Of a DNA stretch of 10,747 bases, positions 5,856-10,747 are shown piece by piece; the first letter of the stretch is position 1, and every line of letters begins with the position of its first letter. The stretch is from positions 1-10,747 of the forward strand of contig CAVRZY010000076.1 in assembly GCA_963725415.1 (NCBI GenBank), given 5' to 3'. Source of the DNA: CAVRZY01 sp963725415 (GTDB taxonomy: Bacteria > Acidobacteriota > Terriglobia > Bryobacterales > Bryobacteraceae). The position numbers were made by a program, and so were the translations under genes. The notes beneath the pieces are model-generated. The model saw only the letters and a list, made by a program, of their open reading frames with translations. It had not been told where the DNA came from and searched no databases.

Positions 5856-6436
5856 TCCCTCCGGCAGCGCCCCGAGCGCCTCGGTTCACGGCCTTTACCT
5901 ACCGAGCTAACGGGAGAATGTCAGCCCTGACAAGCGAAGTCGAACTGTTTACCCCGTTCGCCCCTCCGAATGTTCCCGACAGATCACTCAAATGCAAGGC
6001 CCTTTACGATACCGGGGCGAGCCATAGCGCCATTTCGCCAAGGGTGGTTGTGGAACTGCAATTACCTTCAATCGGCGTGACGAACGTTGGGGTGGGCGGC
6101 GGTATCTTGACGACCACCAGCCACTTGGTTAATGTCGGTCTCCCGAATAGGGTCATGTTTCCCATGGTGCGGGTCGCGAAGATGACCTTGCGCCCGGACA
6201 TTGATGCTCTCATTGGCATGGACATCCTGGGAGTGGGCGATTTCGCGGTGACGAACCACCAAGGAAAAACCACGTTCTCGTTTTGTTGCCCATCGCAGAG
6301 AGAGATTGATTTCGTGGCCGAGGTTACAGCGAGCAAGAACATCCTTCCAGCACGCTCTGACAAGATCGGAAGGAATAGCCCTTGTCCCTGTGGTAGCGGC
6401 AAGAAGTACAAGAAGTGCTGCGGGAAGGGCGCGTAG
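5852..6436 (+). CDS. Retropepsin-like aspartic protease with C-terminal SEC-C motif
   Basis: This encodes 194 residues. The protease region (about 25-150) has the catalytic motif D53-T54-G55-A56-S57, preceded by KALY, and the second conserved block ALIGMDIL (119-126), then FAVTNHQGKTTFSF. Single-domain retropepsins work as dimers with one Asp per chain, so this one should be an active homodimer. Residues 172-191 form a SEC-C zinc motif: C178, C180 and C189-C190 in CPCGSGKKYKKCC. SEC-C is known from the SecA C-terminus, where it binds zinc and SecB or ribosomes, and from many other proteins. No signal peptide or membrane segment is visible, so it is probably cytoplasmic. The SEC-C tail may recruit substrate or ribosomes (inference). 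Its start overlaps the stop of the DUF5678-like gene by ATGA. It lies inside the transposon as a passenger. Confidence 0.88.
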   Translation: MIPPAAPRAPRFTAFTYRANGRMSALTSEVELFTPFAPPNVPDRSLKCKALYDTGASHSAISPRVVVELQLPSIGVTNVGVGGGILTTTSHLVNVGLPNRVMFPMVRVAKMTLRPDIDALIGMDILGVGDFAVTNHQGKTTFSFCCPSQREIDFVAEVTASKNILPARSDKIGRNSPCPCGSGKKYKKCCGKGA

Positions 6437-6518
6437 CCCTCACTGTGTTGATGGTCAGCTTGGCCACACAACTAGCGCACTACCAAGGCACTAGAGTTCC
6501 CCTGGCTCCAACTGGCCG

Positions 6519-6529
6519 TCTCCACGCTA
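6519..6529 (+). repeat. Direct repeat TCTCCACGCTA, copy 1
   Basis: It is identical to 7159-7169. Similar but not identical bases follow both copies (ACCGCACTACC here, CACCGCTACC there). The copies bracket the structured RNA region and the GIY-YIG-like gene, and may mark an older duplication or insertion nested in the transposon. Confidence 0.5.
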
Positions 6530-6548
6530 AGACCGCACTACCGCGCCC

Positions 6549-6577
6549 TTGACACCTATTTCCGCAGGAGTCACAAT
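6549..6577 (+). promoter_or_regulatory. Possible promoter of the structured leader
   Basis: TTGACA (6549-6554), a 17-base spacer and CACAAT (6572-6577) match sigma70 consensus at 10 of 12. Transcription would start near 6585, just before a run of hairpins. The -10 element overlaps a micro-ORF with a good ribosome-binding site, so this may instead be part of a longer transcript. Confidence 0.5.
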
Positions 6578-6584
6578 GGGTATG

Positions 6585-6712
6585 GATGTTTGACGGTGGG
6601 GCACCAGAAATGGTGCCCCGGTAGAATGAAAGCCTCGACAGCCTCATTCTAGCCGGGTCTCCACCAAACAGTCAAGCAAAAAAACATGCTGGTGGGGTGT
6701 GGTTTAATGAAG
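6585..6712 (+). ncRNA. Candidate structured leader or small RNA with three hairpins
   Basis: Three stems follow one another. GGGGCACCA (6598-6606) pairs perfectly with TGGTGCCCC (6611-6619) around a GAAA tetraloop. TAGAATGA (6622-6629) pairs perfectly with TCATTCTA (6644-6651), with possible CCGG/CCGG extension. CTCCACCA (6659-6666) pairs with TGGTGGGG (6690-6697), one G-T pair included, around an A-rich loop with an inner GCA/TGC pairing. No known RNA family is recognised. The gene-free stretch 6437-6759 otherwise holds a repeat copy, a possible promoter and a five-codon micro-ORF (6576-6593, AGGAG five bases upstream). The position suggests a regulatory leader of the GIY-YIG-like gene at 6760; a free small RNA is the alternative. 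Confidence 0.5.
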
Positions 6713-6759
6713 CTACCAACTGCCTACCCGCATGACGTTGATGCATAAGGAGATAGAGA

Positions 6760-6957
6760 ATGAGTGGCAATCGCGACACCTATAAGTACAACTTCAGGAT
6801 TGGGAACAAGATCGTTCACAGGGGCATCACGGACGATCTAGACCGTCGTGAAGAAGAGCACCAGCAGAGATGGCCTAAGGGCCACATACAGCAAGTCGGC
6901 AGGAGGACTACGGAGGAGGCGGCTCGGGACTGGGAAGAAGAGCACGGGGCCGCCTAG
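6760..6957 (+). CDS. Minimal GIY-YIG-like small protein, 65 residues
   Basis: The start is firm: AAGGAG (6747-6752) stands 7 bases before the ATG. The product resembles the N-terminal half of a GIY-YIG nuclease fold. YKYNFRIGNKIVHRGIT (8-24) matches the first two strands. DDLDRREEEHQQ (25-36) matches the conserved helix with its Arg and Glu/His. QVGRRTTEEAARDWEEEH (45-62) fits the following strand and helix. The classical GIY and YIG tyrosines are not both in place (YNF and HRG here), and a metal-binding Glu is not obvious, so nuclease activity is doubtful. Full GIY-YIG domains are near 90 residues. Similar short unannotated proteins occur widely, so this is probably a complete protein rather than a fragment. 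It is the last passenger before the right end of the transposon. Confidence 0.7.
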   Translation: MSGNRDTYKYNFRIGNKIVHRGITDDLDRREEEHQQRWPKGHIQQVGRRTTEEAARDWEEEHGAA

Positions 6958-7265
6958 CCTCTGTCTGATTCATCTCGCTCAACTCGCTGCCCGGACGGTC
7001 CACACTCGAATCGTCCACCGCAGATTCTAGCAGATACCCACAGCCAGAGATGCGCTGGTGCGGCGAGGAACTCGTATAGTTGCAGCCGCCAGCTATCCTC
7101 CGGTGTGCATTGAAACAGTTTCACCGTGACCTCGCTTCGACAACTGCGTGCATTGTCATCTCCACGCTAGAGCACCGCTACCAAGACAACCGCCCGCTTG
7201 CTATATCAGTCAAGTGGGATTGGGCGCCATGGCCGATCCCTCCAAGTCGCTGATTCCATAGCATA
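6958..7265. other. Gene-free right part of the transposon
   Basis: No convincing gene is seen on either strand; a minus-strand frame running from 7663 to 7178 is a shadow of argC. The stretch holds the second TCTCCACGCTA repeat and a hairpin of GGGATTGG (7216-7223) with CCGATCCC (7233-7240), which includes one G-T pair and is not followed by a T run. Confidence 0.5.
7159..7169 (+). repeat. Direct repeat TCTCCACGCTA, copy 2
   Basis: Identical to 6519-6529; it lies about 100 bases inside the right transposon end. Confidence 0.5.
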
Positions 7266-7300
7266 TGCATAAACAACCAACACAACCGCAGGACACTACC
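7266..7300 (-). repeat. Right terminal inverted repeat of the transposon
   Basis: Read inward on the minus strand it starts GGTAGTGTCCTGCGG, the same as the left end. Bases 7280-7301 are exactly complementary to 2923-2944, with weaker agreement to 7266. Confidence 0.8.
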
Positions 7301-7308
7301 CGGGGTGG
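7301..7308. repeat. Right target-site duplication CGGGGTGG
   Basis: It is identical to 2916-2923 and touches the right inverted repeat. It ends only three bases before the first predicted ArgR box, so the insertion lies at the very edge of the argC control region. Confidence 0.75.
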
Positions 7309-7311
7309 AGT

Positions 7312-7349
7312 GTGTTATATTTATTCGTGCAGGTGAATATTTAGTCAAT
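7312..7349 (+). promoter_or_regulatory. Tandem ArgR (ARG) boxes over the argC promoter and start
   Basis: The core TGAATATTTAGTCA (7334-7347) fits the ARG box consensus TGAATWWWWATTCA at 13 of 14. A second core, GTTATATTTATTCG (7314-7327), fits at 10 of 14. Extended to 18 bases the boxes are 7312-7329 and 7332-7349, two bases apart, close to the 2-3 base spacing known for ArgR hexamer sites. They cover a possible -10 (TATATT, 7316-7321) and the Shine-Dalgarno-like AGGTGA (7331-7336). Repression of arginine synthesis by ArgR-arginine is inferred. No acceptable -35 remains: its position falls in the transposon end. Confidence 0.65.
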
Positions 7350-8354
7350 GAAGAACCGGGTGGGCGTAGTCGGCTTTCGGGGTTACAGCGGAGCGGAACT
7401 GGTCCGCATCCTGGAGCGGCATCGGCGTGTGGAGCCCGGCTGCTGGAGCACCGGCACGACGGGGAAGAACGGCCGGGGGCCAGAGGTCGCCAGAGTCCAC
7501 AACGCATTCCCTGTACCGCCGAGCGAGTTCGGGCAGAGGGTCTGGTGCTGGTGTTTCTGGCCACGCCGGCGGAGGTTTCCATGGAGTTGGCCCCCGGCTT
7601 GCTCCAGGCGGGCGCCAAGGTGATCGACCTGAGCGGCGCTTTTCGCCTGCGCACGATCGACAACTACACCCGCTGGTACAGGGAGCCGCACACCCAGCCG
7701 GCGTTGCTGGGGGAAGCGGTTTACGGGCTGCCCGAACTGTTTCGGCGGTCCATAGCGGGCGCTAGGCTGATCGCCAATCCGGGCTGCTATCCGACGGCGG
7801 CCAGCCTGGCGATTCAGCCGCTGGTGGAGGCGGGAGTCGTGGACCGTAAAGCCGGTATCGTCTGCGATGCCAAATCGGGCGTAAGCGGGGCCGGACGGAA
7901 ACCCAGCCTGAAGACCAGTTTCTGTGAAGTGACCGAGAATTTCTCGGCATATTCGATTCTGGACCACCGCCACGTTCCGGAAATCCTGTTGAATTGCGGG
8001 CTGGAGGAAGGGGAACTGAGTTTCACGGCGCACCTGCTGCCGGTAGACCGGGGTATTTTGGAGACGATTTATTTCCGGGCCAGCGGGGCGGGAAGCCCAG
8101 AGGAGCTGCTTGGAATCTACGAGAAACGCTACCGGCGGGAGCCGTTTGTTCGGCTCTACAACCCCAACCATGTCCCGGACCTGCGATCCGTCGAGCGCAC
8201 CAACTACTGCGATCTGGGCGTGAAGCTGGATTGGGCGACGGGGCGGGCGGTGGTGGTGAGCGCTATCGACAACCTGGTCAAGGGGGCCGCCGGGCAGGCG
8301 GTTCAGAACATGAACCTGGCGCTGGGCTATACGGAGACGGAGGCGCTGCTGTGA
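7348..8354 (+). CDS. argC: N-acetyl-gamma-glutamyl-phosphate reductase, apparent -1 frameshift near 7438
   Basis: ArgC reduces N-acetylglutamyl phosphate to the semialdehyde with NADPH, the third step of arginine synthesis. Translation from ATG 7348 gives the Rossmann start VGVVGFRGYSGAELVRIL, then loses homology after HRRVEP. The next frame continues it: LLEHRHDGEERPGARGRQ, then VFLATPAEVSMEL, IDLSGAFRL, NPGCYPTAAS with the catalytic Cys (codon 7785-7787, residue 147 when restored), AKSGVSGAGRKPS, HRHVPE and VSAIDNLVKGAAGQAVQN. One missing base in CCCGGCTGCTGG (7435-7446) explains the shift; a restored VEPxLLEH protein has 335 residues, normal for the family. Everything downstream is intact, so a sequencing or assembly error or a very recent mutation is likely. 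The stop overlaps the argB GTG in GTGA. Confidence 0.88.
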
Positions 8355-9136
8355 GGGTCTTGATTAAGCTGGGAGGCGCCCTGCTGGACGCCGAAGCTTC
8401 CCGCCGCCGCTTGGCGAAGGAATTGACCGAGGCCAGCGAGCATGGCGTCCGCCTCGTGGTGGTTCACGGAGGCGGCAAGCAGATGACGCGGTTTTTGGCC
8501 GAGAGAGGCATCGAGAGCCGGTTCATCGAGGGGCTGCGGGTGACGACTCCGGAGGTTCTGGAAGCCGTGCTGCAAGTCTTGGGCGGGAGCGTGAACCAGG
8601 AGCTAGTGGCGGCATTCATCGAGGCAGGCGCGCGGGCGGTGGGGCTTTCCGGAGTGGATGCCTGCCTGGTGGAAGCCGAATCCATGGGGGCGGCTCTGGG
8701 CGCGGTGGGGCGACCGGTCCGCTCCAATCCGGAACTGTTGGAATTGCTCACTAGCCGGCGCTATGTGCCGGTGGTGGCTTGCGTGGCGGGAGACCGTCAA
8801 GGCCGCATTTACAACGTCAACGCGGACCAGATGGCCGCCGCCTGCGCGGTGGGTTTTGCGGCGGAGCGGCTGGTGTTCCTCACCGATGTTCAGGGAGTAC
8901 TCGACAGCCGTGGGCAGACCCTGCCTGTGCTGACGGCCGCGGAAAGCCAGGCTTTGATCGAGCAGGGGGTGGCCAGCGGGGGCATGCTCGCCAAGCTGAA
9001 GGCGGCCATCCAGGCTGTGCGGCAGGGAGTCCAGCAAGTCGTGATCGCCCCGGGGGCCGAGCCCAACATCGTCAGCCGCTTGCTGGCCGGAGAGAGCGTT
9101 GGCAGCCGCCTGGTAAGGGGGCCCGTCGATGCTTAG
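8351..9136 (+). CDS. argB: Acetylglutamate kinase
   Basis: This encodes 261 residues, close to the usual 257-300. ArgB phosphorylates N-acetylglutamate with ATP, the second step of arginine synthesis, in the cytoplasm. The amino-acid kinase signatures are present: KLGG (6-9) near the phosphate, HGGGKQ (39-44) forming the glycine-rich acetylglutamate/ATP pocket, and NVNAD (155-159). VFLTDVQGV and SGGMLAKLKAA follow at the nucleotide-binding end. The GTG start is chosen because it begins the conserved first strand and overlaps the argC stop by GTGA, which implies translational coupling. The N-terminal extension helix of arginine-inhibited, hexameric ArgB enzymes is absent, so feedback inhibition may act elsewhere, for example on ArgA (inference). 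Confidence 0.95.
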   Translation: MRVLIKLGGALLDAEASRRRLAKELTEASEHGVRLVVVHGGGKQMTRFLAERGIESRFIEGLRVTTPEVLEAVLQVLGGSVNQELVAAFIEAGARAVGLSGVDACLVEAESMGAALGAVGRPVRSNPELLELLTSRRYVPVVACVAGDRQGRIYNVNADQMAAACAVGFAAERLVFLTDVQGVLDSRGQTLPVLTAAESQALIEQGVASGGMLAKLKAAIQAVRQGVQQVVIAPGAEPNIVSRLLAGESVGSRLVRGPVDA

Positions 9137-9746
9137 CGCTTCTACCACGGCACACGCGGTCCCGGCGCCGGACAGTGGTGTCGCGCCCGCGATCCGCAAG
9201 GCCCGGGCCAAGGATGTCTCGGGGCTGCTCCGGCTGATCAACCTGTATGCCGCCCAGGGAATCATGCTGCCACGCACCGAATTCGAAATCTCCGAAAACC
9301 TGCGCGATTTCACTGTAGCCTGTGTTGAAAATCACCTGCTGGGTTGCGGGGCCCTGCATTTTTACACCCCCACTATGGGGGAGATCCGCTCACTGGCTGT
9401 GGAGAAGGGCTGGAATAACCGCGGCATCGGGAAGAAACTGGTGGGAAACCTGGAAGCAGAGGCCCGCGTTTACGGTCTCGAGGCAGTATTCGCGTTCACT
9501 TACATTCCGGATTTTTTTAAAAGGCTGGGATTCTCGGAAGTAGAGCGGGGCGCTCTGCCCTTGAAGGCCTGGAAAGACTGCCTGCGCTGTCCTAAATTTC
9601 AATGCTGTGATGAGATCGCGGTCGTAAAATCGCTGGAAATCACGGCCGGGCGGGCGGACGGCCCCCTCATCGGCGGGGCCCAAGATTCCAGCGAACCGGG
9701 CGCCACGGCTGGTATTTCTCTCCCGATAATCAGTAGATCTCATTGA
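9129..9746 (+). CDS. argA: Short GNAT-type N-acetylglutamate synthase
   Basis: This encodes 205 residues and overlaps argB by 8 bases. It is a single GNAT acetyltransferase domain (about 21-170) without the kinase-like regulatory domain of classical ArgA. Acetyl-CoA binding is indicated by IRSLAVEKGWNNRGIGKKL (86-104), with the R-G-x-G loop at 98-101. The later TYIPDFFKRLGF (124-135) and the DCLRCPKFQCCDEIAV block (150-165) with four cysteines are typical of short ArgA proteins that follow argB in other bacteria. The role is acetyl-CoA + glutamate to N-acetylglutamate, the first arginine step. The N-terminal 20 residues and the last 35 (Gly/Ser/Pro-rich) look disordered. Assignment as argA rests on position and the cysteine block; another GNAT substrate cannot be excluded. 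Confidence 0.85.
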   Translation: MLSASTTAHAVPAPDSGVAPAIRKARAKDVSGLLRLINLYAAQGIMLPRTEFEISENLRDFTVACVENHLLGCGALHFYTPTMGEIRSLAVEKGWNNRGIGKKLVGNLEAEARVYGLEAVFAFTYIPDFFKRLGFSEVERGALPLKAWKDCLRCPKFQCCDEIAVVKSLEITAGRADGPLIGGAQDSSEPGATAGISLPIISRSH

Positions 9747-9837
9747 ACTTCCCCGTGATTTCTGCCCGTCTGGCCAGCTTTCCAGGGCTGTTTTCACTAC
9801 CCGCAAAAAACACCACCGAAAATTAAGGTAAAATCAG

Positions 9838-9865
9838 TTGAATTCTGACATCCTGCGAGTATAAT
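9838..9865 (+). promoter_or_regulatory. Promoter of the molybdopterin-binding protein gene
   Basis: TTGAAT (9838-9843), a 16-base spacer and TATAAT (9860-9865) match consensus at 10 of 12. Transcription would begin near 9872, 45 bases before the ATG at 9917. A weak CAGC/GCTG hairpin followed by TTTT (9775-9794) just upstream may end the arginine operon. Confidence 0.65.
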
Positions 9866-9916
9866 TTAGGAACGGCCAGGCGGCGGAAGCCGAAGCCGGC
9901 AAGAGGCAGCAGGAAG

Positions 9917-10747
9917 ATGAGGGCGCAGACGGTAGATGTCAAAGACTCCACCGGCAGAGTGCTTTGTTGCACGATCTTCCGACCTGGGGGCAAGAAACTG
10001 CTGGCAAAAGGTCACATGCTCAGTGAAGAAGACGTGCATCTGCTGGAAACCGAGGGCATGGACCGGGTGTGGGTCACGGAGTTGGAAGAAGGCGAGGTGG
10101 GTGAAGACCAGGCGGTGATGGCGGTCGCCGGGGAGATGGGTTGCGGGGCCTTGGAGATACGGCTGGCGGCTGGGGGGCGCGCCAACCTGATGGCCACCGA
10201 GGACTGCTGCGTGCTGGTGGACGAGGACCTGCTCAAGCAGATCAACTGCACCTCCAGCGTCGTCATCGCCAGCGTCACCAATTTCGCTTTGGCCAAAACC
10301 GGGCAGCGGATCGCGACCGTGAAGAGCGCGCCGTTTGCCGTGGCTCAGGCGCAGTTGGAAGCAGTCCTGACGATTCTGCGAGAGCGAGGGCCGATCCTCC
10401 AGGCCCGCCCCATCCGCAACCCCTCCATCGGGGTTCTGTACACGGACCCGCTCAGCGGCGATCGGGCCCGCCAGTTGTTCGAGAACATCATGCGCCAGCG
10501 GCTGGAGCGTTTCAGCATCACTTCCACGTACGTGCTGGCCACCACCGAAGAGGAGAGCGTGGTGGCGCGCGCTCTGCAACACCTCCTGCGATCACGGCCC
10601 ACGACGGTTCTGGTGGCCTCGACTACCGCGCCGGCCGGCCCGGAGGATGTGATCGGGCGCGCCTTCGCCCGGATTGGCTGCCACCTGGAAAGGTTCTTGG
10701 CGCCAGTTGAGCCCGGCAATCTGCTGCTGCTGGCCTACAAGGACGAA
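9917..10747 (+). CDS. Molybdopterin-binding domain protein (MoCF-like), partial at right edge
   Basis: The frame is open for 277 codons to the window end. The start ATG is followed by MRAQTVDVKDSTGRVL and the GHMLSEEDVHLLETEG block (32-47), as in two-domain molybdopterin-binding proteins. From about residue 168 a MoaB/Mog/MoeA-like fold begins: PSIGVLYTDPLSGDRA (169-184), a helix FENIMRQRLERF, and TTVLVASTTAPAGPEDVIG (229-247), where molybdopterin-binding proteins carry their GG or TG loop. The expected PGCxRSxKPN-type end is beyond the window. It may act in molybdenum cofactor synthesis, insertion or sensing; the exact step is not decided by this sequence. AGGA lies only 2 bases before the ATG, an unusually short spacing, so the start is moderately certain. 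It has its own promoter and is not part of the arginine operon. Confidence 0.82.
   Translation, partial: MRAQTVDVKDSTGRVLCCTIFRPGGKKLLAKGHMLSEEDVHLLETEGMDRVWVTELEEGEVGEDQAVMAVAGEMGCGALEIRLAAGGRANLMATEDCCVLVDEDLLKQINCTSSVVIASVTNFALAKTGQRIATVKSAPFAVAQAQLEAVLTILRERGPILQARPIRNPSIGVLYTDPLSGDRARQLFENIMRQRLERFSITSTYVLATTEEESVVARALQHLLRSRPTTVLVASTTAPAGPEDVIGRAFARIGCHLERFLAPVEPGNLLLLAYKDE

Larger units (their letters stand above)
2924..7300. mobile_element. Cargo-carrying IS1/IS1595-like transposon, about 4.4 kb
   Basis: Seen directly: terminal inverted repeats at 2924-2958 and 7266-7300, an 8-base direct repeat CGGGGTGG immediately outside both ends, and a DDE transposase gene inside. Known of the family: IS1 and IS1595 elements make 8-9 base target duplications and often have ends starting GG, and IS1595-type elements can carry passenger genes. 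Inferred: 2924-7300 is one insertion between the VIT/VWA gene and argC. Its contents are a coiled-coil/winged-helix-like gene, a tRNA-like gene, a small basic protein on the minus strand, the transposase, a DUF5678-like/retropepsin pair, a structured RNA region and a GIY-YIG-like gene. The passengers are small, mostly singly transcribed and separated by long untranslated stretches, unlike the tightly packed flanking operon. Nested older insertions are possible. Confidence 0.75.

Noticed and set aside
7178..7663. Minus-strand open frame of 161 codons across the right transposon end
   Set aside because: It spans the terminal repeat and the argC start and has low-complexity Arg/Ser/Pro content, so it is an antisense shadow.
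9866..10582. Minus-strand open frame of 238 codons
   Set aside because: It is the shadow of the molybdopterin-binding protein gene, which is open to the window edge on the plus strand with recognisable motifs.

Overview
The window looks like a chromosomal stretch of a GC-rich soil-type bacterium, probably an acidobacterium. This is inferred from the short GNAT-type ArgA after argC and argB, the style of the VIT/VWA lipoprotein, and the zinc-ribbon IS1-like transposase; no rRNA or other phylogenetic marker is present. All coding assignments come from reading translations and motifs by eye.

Left flank (1-2915): a probable terminator of an upstream gene, a small tandem repeat, then one large gene for a putative VIT + VWA lipoprotein ending at a strong hairpin terminator. 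Right flank (7309-10747): an arginine biosynthesis operon argC-argB-argA with 4- and 8-base overlaps. It is preceded by what look like two tandem ArgR boxes touching the argC start, and argC carries an apparent one-base deletion. After it, on its own promoter, comes a molybdopterin-binding-domain protein that runs off the window.

Between the flanks (2924-7300) lies the most interesting object: about 4.4 kb bounded by terminal inverted repeats (22 perfect bases, about 36 with mismatches) and flanked by an 8-base direct repeat CGGGGTGG, which is the form of a transposon with target-site duplication. Inside are an IS1/IS1595-like DDE transposase and an unusual load of small passengers: a coiled-coil/winged-helix-like protein, a tRNA-like gene with an irregular anticodon arm, a 59-residue basic protein on the minus strand, a translationally coupled pair (DUF5678-like protein + retropepsin-like aspartic protease with a SEC-C tail), a structured RNA region, and a minimal GIY-YIG-like protein.

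The transposase and the 59-residue protein are divergently arranged. Each has a sigma70-type promoter whose 17-base spacer holds a copy of the same 19-base palindrome in the same register, and each promoter is placed 6 bases from an ATG or GTG. This suggests one repressor controlling both directions. No defence or metabolic role can be assigned to the passengers from sequence alone; the retropepsin pair and the divergent operator module are the best candidates for an undescribed system.
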